From: Acholeplasma sp. CAG:878 | GTDB lineage: Bacteria > Bacillota_I > Bacilli_A > RF39 > UBA660 | Reading direction: 5' to 3' | DNA: 12,812 nt | Assembly: GCA_000432255.1 (NCBI GenBank) | Contig: HF989892.1 | Location: 1-12,812 of the forward strand | Shown: in pieces, positions 1-7,509 of the stretch | Numbering within the stretch: the stretch's first letter is position 1 | How the letters are laid out: every line of letters starts with the position of its first letter | The notes under the pieces: generated by a model | What the model was told of the DNA's origin: nothing | The model's database searches: none | What the model saw: the letters and a program-made list of their open reading frames with translations, nothing else | Program-made: the position numbers and the translations under genes

Positions 1-1
1 C

Positions 2-34
2 ACACCTTTTGGTGCGGTTCAAATTTCAATTTAG
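2..34 (+). CDS. C-terminal end of an unidentified upstream protein (partial)
   Basis: Frame 2 from the left edge reads TPFGAVQISI and stops at TAG (32-34), two bases before a strong terminator. A stop codon beside a hairpin is the usual gene end in this window, which favours this frame. Frame 1 is also open through the terminator, so the choice is inference. Ten residues are too few to identify a family. Confidence 0.35.
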   Translation, partial: TPFGAVQISI

Positions 35-35
35 G

Positions 36-60
36 AAGCAAAAATATTTTTGCTTTTTTT
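36..60 (+). terminator. Rho-independent terminator of the upstream gene
   Basis: A perfect 10-bp palindrome (36-45 paired with 46-55, AAGCAAAAAT/ATTTTTGCTT) runs into a T tract ending at 60. A real loop would open the innermost A-T pairs. It separates the upstream gene from the polymerase promoter, whose -35 begins two bases later. Confidence 0.8.
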
Positions 61-61
61 C

Positions 62-90
62 TTTACATAGTTGTTAAAAATTGATAAAAT
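62..90 (+). promoter_or_regulatory. Sigma-A-type promoter for the Y-family polymerase gene
   Basis: TTTACA (62-67) and TAAAAT (85-90) are separated by exactly 17 bp. Transcription would begin near 97, almost at the ribosome site GGTGA (97-101), so the leader would be very short. No LexA-like box was recognised. Confidence 0.55.
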
Positions 91-105
91 TAAATGGGTG
101 ATATT

Positions 106-1311
106 ATGCGAATAATTATGCATATAGATGTTAACAATGCTTTTTTATCTTGGAGTGCGATTGATTTATTAAATAATGGCTCAAAATATGATATAAGAGG
201 CTCGTATGCTGTAATTGCAGGTGACCCAAAAGCAAGAAAAGGAATAGTTTTAGCTAAATCAACGCCTTGTAAAAAGTTAGGTATAAAAACAGCAATGACT
301 TTAATTGAAGCAAAAAAATTATGCCCAAGTTTAAAAGTATACCCACCTAATTATTCATTTTATAGTAAAATGAGTAGAAAGTTATTTGAACTCTTAAGCA
401 AATATACCCCTGATATAGAAGTTGCCAGTATTGATGAATGTTACCTTGATTATACACCAGTTAAAAATTTATATGGGAATGAAGTTGAGTTTGCCAAAAA
501 AATACAACAAGAAATATACTCTAGTTTGGGGTTTACTGTAAATATTGGAATAGCTAATAATAAACTATGTGCGAAAATGGCAAGTGATTTTACAAAACCA
601 AATAAAATTCATACATTATATGAATATGAAATTGAAACTAAAATGTGGCCTTTAGAAATAGGAGAGTTATTTGGAATAGGTAAAAAAACTAGTGAACAAT
701 TAATTAAATTAAATATAAGAACAATTAAAGATTTAGCGAATGCCGATGTATATCTTTTAAGTAAATATTTTAAAAATCAAGCAATTAATATGATTACTTT
801 AGCACGAGGAATAGATGATAGTAAAGTAAATAGTGAATATATTGCTCCAAAAGGAATAAGTCATGAAATTACATTAATAAATGATGTAAGTAATAAGGAA
901 CAATTGTATCCATATTTAATGGAATTATCAGAGAAAGTAGCAATTAGATTAAGAAAACAAAAAAAATATGCTAAAGTTATATGTGTTATTATTAAAGACA
1001 ATTATTTTAAAAGAAAAACTCACCAAAAGAAATTAAAAAACGCTACTAATATAACTTCTGAAATATATGATTATACTAAAGAAATACTAAAGGAAATGGA
1101 AATAGAAACGGTTAGATTAATAGGTGTTAGATTAGATAATTTGGTGACAAATAATGATTACCAAGTATCATTGTTTGATAGTTTTTCCAAAAAGACAACT
1201 GATGAAAAGTTCGATAATGTAATAGATAAATTAAAAGATAAATATGGTAATAAAATAATAACGAAAGCAAGCCTAAAAGATGTAAATAATATAAAAAAAG
1301 ATATTGGGTAA
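106..1311 (+). CDS. dinB: Y-family DNA polymerase (DNA polymerase IV, DinB type)
   Basis: This is an error-prone translesion polymerase acting on stalled replication forks in the cytoplasm. From the chosen start it has 401 residues, close to the usual length. The metal-binding Asp lies in HIDVNNAF (D8), and the catalytic pair is in ASIDECYLDY (D110, E111). The palm and fingers are followed by a helix-hairpin-helix thumb (LFGIGKKTSEQL, about 188-199) and a little-finger domain (about 245-345). A C-terminal QVSLFD (353-358) resembles a beta-clamp-binding motif. The start at 106 is preferred over the in-frame ATG at 94 because that ATG overlaps the ribosome site GGTGA (97-101), and MRIIMHIDVN is the typical N-terminus. 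The gene has its own promoter and terminator and is not in an operon. Family assignment is secure; pol IV versus a UvrX/UmuC-like subtype is less so. Confidence 0.93.
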   Translation: MRIIMHIDVNNAFLSWSAIDLLNNGSKYDIRGSYAVIAGDPKARKGIVLAKSTPCKKLGIKTAMTLIEAKKLCPSLKVYPPNYSFYSKMSRKLFELLSKYTPDIEVASIDECYLDYTPVKNLYGNEVEFAKKIQQEIYSSLGFTVNIGIANNKLCAKMASDFTKPNKIHTLYEYEIETKMWPLEIGELFGIGKKTSEQLIKLNIRTIKDLANADVYLLSKYFKNQAINMITLARGIDDSKVNSEYIAPKGISHEITLINDVSNKEQLYPYLMELSEKVAIRLRKQKKYAKVICVIIKDNYFKRKTHQKKLKNATNITSEIYDYTKEILKEMEIETVRLIGVRLDNLVTNNDYQVSLFDSFSKKTTDEKFDNVIDKLKDKYGNKIITKASLKDVNNIKKDIG

Positions 1312-1366
1312 ATAAAGTGTAATTTAAATGTAAATACATTAAAATTTCCAACACTTTATTTTTTTT
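1310..1366 (+). terminator. Long imperfect hairpin terminator after the polymerase gene
   Basis: The stem starts inside the stop codon. AATAAAGTGT (1311-1320) pairs perfectly with ACACTTTATT (1351-1360), and A1310 with T1361. Inside, 1321-1325 pairs with 1342-1346 and AATGTA (1327-1332) with TACATT (1335-1340). There is one A/A mismatch and a TCCA bulge (1347-1350). A T run follows to 1366. The 3' arm also holds the -35 region of the next gene. Confidence 0.75.
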
Positions 1367-1383
1367 ATAAAATAGTTTATAAT
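1355..1383 (+). promoter_or_regulatory. Promoter of the two-component/ABC operon
   Basis: A perfect TATAAT (1378-1383) lies 17 bp after a weak TTTATT (1355-1360). The start point would be near 1390, giving a leader of about 15 nt. The -35 sits inside the 3' arm of the preceding terminator. Confidence 0.6.
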
Positions 1384-1404
1384 TTTAAATAGATGGGTGA
1401 TTAT

Positions 1405-2076
1405 ATGAAAATATTAATTGTTGAAGATGATAGTACAATTAGGAGTGGATTGAAATATTGTTTAGAATATGAGCAATTTGAAGTTCGTGAAGCAGCTCTT
1501 AAGAGTGATATAAAAAACATCGATGATATTGATTTAATTTTATTGGATGTTAATTTACCAGATTGTAGTGGATTTGATTTATTTAAAGATTTAAAAAAAA
1601 TGAAGAATATTCCAATTATTTTCATGACAGCAAATGATTTAGAAGTGAATATTGTAATGGGACTTGACATGGGAGCAGACGATTATATAACTAAACCATT
1701 TAAAACTAGAGAATTAATAGCAAGAGTTAAAAATGCTTTAAGAAAAAACAACAATTATAATGATAAAATAAAAATTGGAAATGTAACAATTGATTTAAAG
1801 CAAGCTAAAGTTTTTAAAAATAATCAAGATGTTAATCTAACTGCAATGGAATATAAAATTCTTTTAATATTAGCAACAAATCCTAATAAAGTATTTACAA
1901 GGGATAACTTACTTTCATTAGTTTGGGATGTTAATAGTTCTTTTGTTTATGATAATACATTAACGGTTTATATTAAGAGAATAAGAGAAAAGATTGAAGA
2001 TTCTATAAGAGAACCGAAAATTATTTTAACGGTTAGAGGTTTAGGTTATAAAATAGGTGCTTTAAATGAAGAATAA
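1405..2076 (+). CDS. OmpR/PhoB-family response regulator
   Basis: A DNA-binding response regulator of 223 residues, normal for the family. The receiver domain (about 1-115) has acidic D8/D9, phospho-acceptor D48 (LILLDVNLP), T75 and K97 (TKPF). The winged-helix DNA-binding domain (about 124-217) has a recognition helix near 182-198 (DNTLTVYIKRIREKI) and ends with the usual RGLGYKI. The start at 1405 is chosen over an in-frame ATG at 1393 because the earlier ATG overlaps the GGGTGAT ribosome site and MKILIVEDD is the standard N-terminus. It is the first gene of a four-gene unit; its last 11 nt overlap the kinase gene, so the two are probably translationally coupled. The likely target is the ABC transporter downstream, by analogy with BceRS-AB-type modules. 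Confidence 0.95.
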   Translation: MKILIVEDDSTIRSGLKYCLEYEQFEVREAALKSDIKNIDDIDLILLDVNLPDCSGFDLFKDLKKMKNIPIIFMTANDLEVNIVMGLDMGADDYITKPFKTRELIARVKNALRKNNNYNDKIKIGNVTIDLKQAKVFKNNQDVNLTAMEYKILLILATNPNKVFTRDNLLSLVWDVNSSFVYDNTLTVYIKRIREKIEDSIREPKIILTVRGLGYKIGALNEE

Positions 2077-3280
2077 GAATTTAAATAGAGTAATTTTAAT
2101 TGAGATTATAATTTTATTAATTACAATAATTACAAGTATTTTAATATCTTTGAATATTTATAAAAAAACTACAAAATTAATCAATCAAAATAATGGTAAT
2201 ATTATAGGAACAGTTTTAGAAAAAGAGCCAAATTTAGAAGAAAGTTTAATTAATGATTTAATACTTAATAAAAGTAATCAAAAAGGAAATGAATTAATAG
2301 AAAAATATTTACTTTACTACGAAAATGACGAATTAAAAACATATATAATTAAAAATGTTTCCATTATAACACTTATATCAGGAATAATTATGCTTTTGAT
2401 AAATTATTTACTTTTTAGAAATAATTATAAAAAAATTAGGCAAATCGATGAATATATGAATAGGGTACTTAATGATGATTATAGCATTTCTCTTAAAGAC
2501 TATGAAGAAGGTTATATAAGTTTATTAAAAAACGATATATATAAAATGACAATTAAATTGAAAGAACAAAGTAATTTATTGACAAAAGAAAAAAAATATT
2601 TGGAAGAATTATTAGAAGATATATCTCATCAGATAAAAACTCCATTAACTAGTATGTATATGATAAATGATATTTTATTAAATGAAAAAGACTATTCAAA
2701 AAGAGAAGAATTTTTATATAAAAACGAACAACAACTAAATAGAATTGAATGGTTAATTCAAAGCTTGCTTAAAATATCAAGACTCGATAGTGGTACTATA
2801 AAGTTAAAATTTGAACAAGTTAATAGCAATGTTTTAATCGAAAAAGCAATCAAACCAATTGAAGAATTAATAAAAAATAAAAACATAAAAGTAAATTATG
2901 ATATAGAAAATATTTTTTTATATGTTGATTTAAACTGGATGAGTGAAGCAATTTTAAATATACTAAAAAATGCTTGTGAACATACTTTAGATGAAATAAA
3001 TATTAAAGTAAGTGATAATCCAATTTTTACTTTAATATCAATAACAGATAATGGAAGTGGTATTTCTAAAAAAGATTTACCACACATATTTGAAAGATTT
3101 TATAAAACAAATACTAAAAGTGACAGTATTGGGATTGGACTTAACATGTCATTTAAAATAGTTACTTTACAAAACGGAATAATAGAAGTTCAAACAAGTG
3201 GGGATAAGACAACTTTTATTATTAAACTATTTAAAAATGACAAATTTGTCACTAAAAAGTCACTTGAAAGTAACAATTAA
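2066..3280 (+). CDS. Sensor histidine kinase, partner of the upstream response regulator
   Basis: A membrane histidine kinase of 404 residues. TM1 is about 8-30 and TM2 about 97-117, leaving an extracytoplasmic loop of about 65 residues. A HAMP-like or linker segment (118-175) leads to the dimerisation helix with phospho-acceptor H188 (SHQIKTPLTS). The ATPase domain shows an N box around N298/N302 (NILKNACEHT), G1 DNGSGI (328-333), FERFYKT (342-348) and GIGLNMS (356-362). It starts within the response-regulator gene, with AGGTG (2055-2059) six bases upstream. Its loop is longer than in classic Bce-type intramembrane-sensing kinases, so it might bind a signal directly. The last codons (NDKFVT region) coincide with a perfect DNA palindrome (3238-3251). 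Confidence 0.94.
   Translation: MKNKNLNRVILIEIIILLITIITSILISLNIYKKTTKLINQNNGNIIGTVLEKEPNLEESLINDLILNKSNQKGNELIEKYLLYYENDELKTYIIKNVSIITLISGIIMLLINYLLFRNNYKKIRQIDEYMNRVLNDDYSISLKDYEEGYISLLKNDIYKMTIKLKEQSNLLTKEKKYLEELLEDISHQIKTPLTSMYMINDILLNEKDYSKREEFLYKNEQQLNRIEWLIQSLLKISRLDSGTIKLKFEQVNSNVLIEKAIKPIEELIKNKNIKVNYDIENIFLYVDLNWMSEAILNILKNACEHTLDEINIKVSDNPIFTLISITDNGSGISKKDLPHIFERFYKTNTKSDSIGIGLNMSFKIVTLQNGIIEVQTSGDKTTFIIKLFKNDKFVTKKSLESNN
3238..3251. promoter_or_regulatory. Candidate operator: 14-bp perfect palindrome upstream of the ABC genes
   Basis: TGACAAATTTGTCA is self-complementary over all 14 positions and fits TNACA-N4-TGTNA, the form recalled for BceR-type regulators controlling peptide-resistance ABC transporters. 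It lies 60 nt before the ATPase ATG, inside the kinase 3' coding end. The sequence is direct observation; the operator role is inference. Confidence 0.4.
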
Positions 3281-3290
3281 ATAATATAAT
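3264..3290 (+). promoter_or_regulatory. Possible internal promoter for the ABC transporter genes
   Basis: A perfect TATAAT (3285-3290) lies in the short gap before the ATPase gene. TTGAAA (3264-3269) is only 15 bp upstream; ACTTGA (3262-3267) would give 17 bp. A suboptimal -35 with a palindrome just upstream would suit activator dependence. Confidence 0.4.
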
Positions 3291-3310
3291 TATTTTGGAA
3301 GGAGAAAATT

Positions 3311-3991
3311 ATGGAAATTTTAAAAGTAGAAAATTTATGCAAAACTTATGGAAAAGGTGAAACTTTAGTAAAAGCTTTGGATAATGTTTCCTTTTCTGTA
3401 GAAAAAGGTGAATTTGTTGCCATTGTTGGTTCAAGTGGAAGTGGCAAAAGTACATTATTACACATTTTAGGTGGCGTAGATAGACCAACTAGTGGTAAAG
3501 TTTATGTCGATGGTGAGGATGTTTACAAATTAAATGAAACAAACTTAGCTATATTTAGAAGAAGACAAGTAGGATTGATTTATCAATTTTACAATTTGAT
3601 TCCAATTTTAAATGTTAAAGAAAATATGACATTACCAATTTTATTAGATAGCAAAAAAGTAGATGAAAAATATTTAGATGAATTAATCGAAATATTAGGA
3701 TTAACTAATCGAGTTAATCATTTGCCAAATGAATTATCAGGTGGGCAACAGCAAAGAGTTAGTATTGGAAGAGCGCTTATGAATCGTCCAACCTTACTTT
3801 TAGCAGATGAACCAACTGGAAATTTGGATAGTAAGGCAAGTAAGGAGATTATTGAACTTTTAAAATTATCGAACAAAAAATATAAACAAACTATTATTAT
3901 GATAACCCACGATCATGATTTAGCGCTTAATGCTAGTCGTATTATTACCTTAGAAGATGGTAAAATTATAAGTGATGAGAGAATAAAATGA
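3311..3991 (+). CDS. ABC transporter ATP-binding protein (MacB/LolD/BceA-like)
   Basis: The cytoplasmic ATPase driving the next-door FtsX-type permease; 226 residues, typical of the MacB/LolD/BceA subfamily. Motifs in order are Walker A GSSGSGKST (40-48), Q-loop Q92 (YQFYNLIP), signature LSGGQQQ (142-148), Walker B LLLADEPT with catalytic E167, D-loop NLDS (171-174) and H-loop H200. A strong ribosome site AAGGAG (3299-3304) precedes ATG 3311 by six bases, unlike the weaker sites of the preceding genes, which suggests higher expression. Its TGA stop overlaps the permease start as ATGA (3988-3991), so the subunits are coupled in translation. The partner is an ABC permease that likely acts on envelope lipids, lipoproteins or antimicrobial peptides; the substrate cannot be read from the sequence. 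Confidence 0.96.
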   Translation: MEILKVENLCKTYGKGETLVKALDNVSFSVEKGEFVAIVGSSGSGKSTLLHILGGVDRPTSGKVYVDGEDVYKLNETNLAIFRRRQVGLIYQFYNLIPILNVKENMTLPILLDSKKVDEKYLDELIEILGLTNRVNHLPNELSGGQQQRVSIGRALMNRPTLLLADEPTGNLDSKASKEIIELLKLSNKKYKQTIIMITHDHDLALNASRIITLEDGKIISDERIK

Positions 3992-6573
3992 ACATTTTAA
4001 ATAAATTAACTATTAAACATTTAAAACAAAATAAAAAAAGAACTGTTGTTACAATTATTGGAATTATTTTATCAACAGCTCTTATGGTGGGTATAGGTCT
4101 TTTATTTGCAACCGTTCGTGATAATGCTATAAAATCAATTGAAAAAAATAATGGTTCACATCATGTGTTAATCAAAATTCCTAGTGATAAATTAGAGATT
4201 ATTAAAAGTAATAAAACTATAAAAACATATAAATACAAAAGTAGTTTAGGTTACGCTAAAGTAGATGGAATTGAAAACGATTATAAACCATATATTGAAA
4301 TTTTCAATGCAAGTAAGAATTACTTAGATAATTTAGAATTAATCGAAGGAAGATTGCCAAAAAATAGTAATGAAATTGTTATTTCAGATAGTTTATTAAA
4401 AAATAATTCAAAAATAGACTTAAAAATAGGTGATGAAATAAACTTAAGTATTGGTAAAAGAGTAGATTTAGATGGGAATATATTAGATAACTCATCTTCT
4501 TATCGCTTATCATACATTTGTAAAGACAATATTTGTGATGTTATGGAAGAAGATATAAATGAAAAATTTATTCCTGATACAAATAATAAGTATATAATTG
4601 TTGGCATATGTAAAAGAGATATTTTAGAGCCTTATACAAGTCCTGGGTATAGTGCTTTTACGAATTCTAGTGATAGCAATCAATTATTGATATATATAAC
4701 TTATAACAAAGTTAAAGATACATATGAAAATACTAAAAAAATTGTTGCAAATTTAGGTTTAAATTTAGAAAAAGATGTTTCATATAACACTTCACTATTA
4801 GCTATGTATGGTGTTTCCGAATATAATAATTTAACTGATTCTTTATCAAAAATTATATGTATAATTTTATCTTTAGTAAGTATAGGATGTATCGTTGTTA
4901 TATATAATTCTTTTGCCATTTCAGTTATGGAAAGAAAGAAACAATTTGGATTATTTTCAAGTATTGGAACTACTAAAAAACAATTAAAATATACAGTATT
5001 TTATGAAGCTTTAATTGTTGGATTAATAGGTATACCACTTGGAATATTATCTGCTTATCTTGGAATTGGAATAGTATTAAAAATAGTTAATTATTTGCTT
5101 CCTAATGTATTTGAATTTCCTTTATCATTAGTTACTTATCCGATATTTTTAGTGATTCCAGTATTTTTTATGATAATAACTATATTTGTATCGGCATATA
5201 TTCCTGCTAAGAGAGCAAGTAAGGTAAGTCCAATTGAAGCAATAAGACAAAATGATGACATTAAAATTAAAACAAAAGAAGTAAAAACACCTAAATTTAT
5301 AAAAAAATTATTTGGTATTGAGGGAACTATTGCTTACAAAAATATGAAAAGAAATAGAAAAAAATATCGTATTACAATTGTTTCATTGTTTGTAAGTATA
5401 GTATTATTTATCTCTTTTAGTGCATTTGTTAATTATGGATTAGAAAGTTCGATTGATTATGCTAGTATGCCAGAATATGATTATATTGCAAGTATTAATG
5501 GAAGTTACAAATATATAGATAAAATAAATTATATATCTAAGCAAATAATTGATACTAGCAATCCTAAGGAATATGTATTATTCTCACAACTTGGATTTAG
5601 TGTTGATGATGATAACATTAAATATAGATATAGTGAAGATATTAAAAAAACTATGTTTTATGATGATACTTCTATGCTAAATTATGTTTATGTTATAGGT
5701 TTAGATAATGATAATTACAATGATTATATTAAGAAACTAGGATTAAAAGAAAAAAGACCAATCGTTGTTAATAAATATAGCAAAATAGAGTATGTTAAAA
5801 AAACAAGAAAAGCAATTAATACGAAGATTTTTGATTATGTAGATGATTTTTATGTAAATTATCCTGAAAATGATTTAGAAAAAGAAAAAAAGTATACATT
5901 TAATAATGTTTATTTAGCTGATGATATACCTTTAGGAATTGATATTGACACAATAAATTCTTTAATCGTTATTATCGATATGGAAACATTTAATAAAATG
6001 TATGAAGATGAAAACAATGAACAAAATTATGAAATGATGGTTGCCATGAGGGATGGTAACTATAAAGATGCAAATAAAATCATTGAAGACAATAATAAGA
6101 ATTATATTAGTTGTAGTGGATATGATATAAAAGAAGAGTTAAAATTACTTTCTAATATGATTTTGGTTATTAAAATATTATTATACGGTTTTGTTAGTTT
6201 AGTTACTTTAATTGGTGTTACTAGTGTATTAAATACTATTAATACTAGTATTTCTCTTAGAAGAGGTGAGTTTGCAGTTTTAAGAAGTATAGGACTAACA
6301 CCTAAAGGATTTAATAAAATTTTATTATTTGAAAGTTTATTTTTTGGATTGAAATCATTATTGTATAGTATTCCAGTATCAATTATTATAATTATACTAT
6401 TTCATTTATCATTTAATGGCATCGTTGAATTTAGTAATTTATTAATTCCATGGAAAAGTATATTAGTTTCAGTTATAGGAGTATTTATAATCATTGCCAT
6501 TTGTATGTGGTATTCAAGTAATAGAATAAAGCGTGAAAACATTTTAGAAGCAATTAGAAATGAAAATATTTAA
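3988..6573 (+). CDS. ABC transporter permease with two FtsX/MacB-type domains
   Basis: A membrane permease of 861 residues with eight predicted TM segments in two blocks of four: about 19-42, 286-310, 335-367, 382-408, then 462-483, 722-750, 778-806, 822-843. Each block begins with one TM, then a large extracytoplasmic domain (43-285 and 484-721), then three TMs. FtsX-type coupling segments follow the second TM of each block (ERKKQFGLFSSIGTTKK, 315-331; RRGEFAVLRSIGLTPKGF, 758-775), and each half ends in a similar PIEAIR or ILEAIR motif. The duplication is therefore internal. It has 4+4 TMs, not the ten of BceB, so it is closer to double-FtsX mechanotransmission or efflux permeases. The first external domain carries three Cys (178, 183, 208). 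Linkage to a two-component system suggests a cell-envelope or peptide-stress role (inference). Confidence 0.93.
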   Translation: MNILNKLTIKHLKQNKKRTVVTIIGIILSTALMVGIGLLFATVRDNAIKSIEKNNGSHHVLIKIPSDKLEIIKSNKTIKTYKYKSSLGYAKVDGIENDYKPYIEIFNASKNYLDNLELIEGRLPKNSNEIVISDSLLKNNSKIDLKIGDEINLSIGKRVDLDGNILDNSSSYRLSYICKDNICDVMEEDINEKFIPDTNNKYIIVGICKRDILEPYTSPGYSAFTNSSDSNQLLIYITYNKVKDTYENTKKIVANLGLNLEKDVSYNTSLLAMYGVSEYNNLTDSLSKIICIILSLVSIGCIVVIYNSFAISVMERKKQFGLFSSIGTTKKQLKYTVFYEALIVGLIGIPLGILSAYLGIGIVLKIVNYLLPNVFEFPLSLVTYPIFLVIPVFFMIITIFVSAYIPAKRASKVSPIEAIRQNDDIKIKTKEVKTPKFIKKLFGIEGTIAYKNMKRNRKKYRITIVSLFVSIVLFISFSAFVNYGLESSIDYASMPEYDYIASINGSYKYIDKINYISKQIIDTSNPKEYVLFSQLGFSVDDDNIKYRYSEDIKKTMFYDDTSMLNYVYVIGLDNDNYNDYIKKLGLKEKRPIVVNKYSKIEYVKKTRKAINTKIFDYVDDFYVNYPENDLEKEKKYTFNNVYLADDIPLGIDIDTINSLIVIIDMETFNKMYEDENNEQNYEMMVAMRDGNYKDANKIIEDNNKNYISCSGYDIKEELKLLSNMILVIKILLYGFVSLVTLIGVTSVLNTINTSISLRRGEFAVLRSIGLTPKGFNKILLFESLFFGLKSLLYSIPVSIIIIILFHLSFNGIVEFSNLLIPWKSILVSVIGVFIIIAICMWYSSNRIKRENILEAIRNENI

Positions 6574-6598
6574 TTGTAAAACAAATGTCATATTAATG

Positions 6599-6625
6599 AA
6601 AAGGTATTCAAAAAATACCTTTTTT
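6599..6625 (+). terminator. Rho-independent terminator of the two-component/ABC operon
   Basis: AAAAGGTATT (6599-6608) pairs perfectly with AATACCTTTT (6614-6623) around a five-base CAAAA loop, and the T run continues to 6625. It lies 26 nt after the permease stop. Confidence 0.88.
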
Positions 6626-6636
6626 CTAAATATATA

Positions 6637-6645
6637 TGTTATAAT
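6637..6645 (+). promoter_or_regulatory. Extended -10 promoter of the Hpt-receiver gene
   Basis: TGTTATAAT is an extended -10 element (TGn plus perfect TATAAT, 6640-6645). No convincing -35 is seen because that region is the terminator T run. Predicted transcription starts near 6652, just before the GAGGTGAT ribosome site (6659-6666). Confidence 0.6.
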
Positions 6646-6669
6646 TAAATTAATAATAGAGGTGATTAT

Positions 6670-7437
6670 ATGTATGATGTTAACATTTTATTGAAAGCTG
6701 GAGTAAATGTTAAGAATAGTTTAGAATTATTTGGGGATATGGAAACTTACAATGATACTTTAAAATCCTTTTTAGAAGATATTGATGAAATGGTTAGTAA
6801 TTTGACTAAATATAAAGAAATTGCTGATATGGCAAATTATGCTATTTTAGTTCATTCCTTAAAAAGTGATTCTAAATATTTTGGATTTGATACATTAGCT
6901 GAAATTTCTTACAAACACGAATTGGAAAGTAAAGCAAATAATATTTATTATATTTATGATAATTTTTCAGTTTTAATGGATGAATTAAACCGTATTTTAT
7001 TAGTCGTTAGAAACTATCTTAATTATGATATTCCAGAAGTTTCAGTGTCATTTAATGAAAGTAAGGATAAATCTATTTTAGTCGTTGATGATTCTAAAGT
7101 AATTGAAAATTTTATGAAGAAAATTTTAGGAAATGATTACGAGGTAATTGTTGCAAATGATGGAAAAGAAGCAATCAAAGAAATAGGTGAAAATACTAAA
7201 ATAGAGGGAATGTTATTGGATTTAAATATGCCTAATGTAAATGGTTTTGAAGTATTAAAATATATGGAAGAAAACAATTTATTTAGTAGAATACCAACTG
7301 CAATTATAACTGGCGTTGGTTCTGATGAAATTGTAAATCAAGTTAACGATTATCCAATTATTGGAATTTTAAGAAAACCATTTAATGAAAAAGATGTTAA
7401 AGATATAGTTGATAAAATAGTTAATCAAGAAAGTTAA
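6670..7437 (+). CDS. Hpt-domain plus receiver-domain phosphorelay protein without output domain
   Basis: A soluble 255-residue protein. The N-terminal helical part (about 1-118) resembles a histidine phosphotransfer domain, with HSLKSDSKYFG (62-72) matching the Hpt pattern and H62 as predicted phospho-site. The C-terminal receiver (about 134-253) has acidic D140/D141 (LVVDDS), phospho-acceptor D184 (LLDLNMP), T214 and K236 (RKPF). There is no DNA-binding, GGDEF or other effector domain. It has its own promoter and terminator, so it is not co-transcribed with the two-component operon just upstream. It may relay phosphate from a kinase elsewhere or act as a protein-interaction switch or phosphate sink. 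Strong GAGGTGAT ribosome site. The domain calls are firm for the receiver and good for Hpt; the pathway is unknown. Confidence 0.85.
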   Translation: MYDVNILLKAGVNVKNSLELFGDMETYNDTLKSFLEDIDEMVSNLTKYKEIADMANYAILVHSLKSDSKYFGFDTLAEISYKHELESKANNIYYIYDNFSVLMDELNRILLVVRNYLNYDIPEVSVSFNESKDKSILVVDDSKVIENFMKKILGNDYEVIVANDGKEAIKEIGENTKIEGMLLDLNMPNVNGFEVLKYMEENNLFSRIPTAIITGVGSDEIVNQVNDYPIIGILRKPFNEKDVKDIVDKIVNQES

Positions 7438-7460
7438 GTAAAAATTTTACTTAATTTTTT
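7434..7460 (+). terminator. Terminator of the Hpt-receiver gene, overlapping its stop codon
   Basis: TTAAGTAAAA (7434-7443) is the perfect reverse complement of TTTTACTTAA (7445-7454), so a stem of about 9 bp with a minimal loop forms. TTTTTT (7455-7460) follows. The TAA stop (7435-7437) lies inside the 5' arm. Confidence 0.75.
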
Positions 7461-7509
7461 GGTTTTAGTGAAGATTTTGTGAATTTTTGTTGAAATTCAT
7501 TTTAAAACC
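7461..7509. repeat. Nested inverted repeats abutting the thioredoxin-gene promoter
   Basis: The outer arms GGTTTTA (7461-7467) and TAAAACC (7503-7509) are perfect complements. They enclose a second perfect pair, TGAATTT (7480-7486) and AAATTCA (7493-7499), with a six-base loop. The outer right arm ends one base before the TTGAAA -35. It could be a protein-binding region; function unknown. Confidence 0.4.

Noticed and set aside
1..34. GGTTCAAATTTC looks like the T-arm of a tRNA 3' end
   Set aside because: The flanking bases cannot form a T stem, there is no acceptor stem or CCA, and a protein frame ending next to the terminator explains it as well.
1327..1340. AATGTA-AA-TACATT as an autoregulatory operator of the response regulator
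   Set aside because: It lies inside the polymerase terminator hairpin and has the opposite half-site orientation to the 3238 palindrome; the terminator explains it.
1127..1354. Minus-strand open frame across the polymerase 3' end and terminator
   Set aside because: Leu/Tyr-rich antisense of A-rich codons and of the terminator; no ribosome site.
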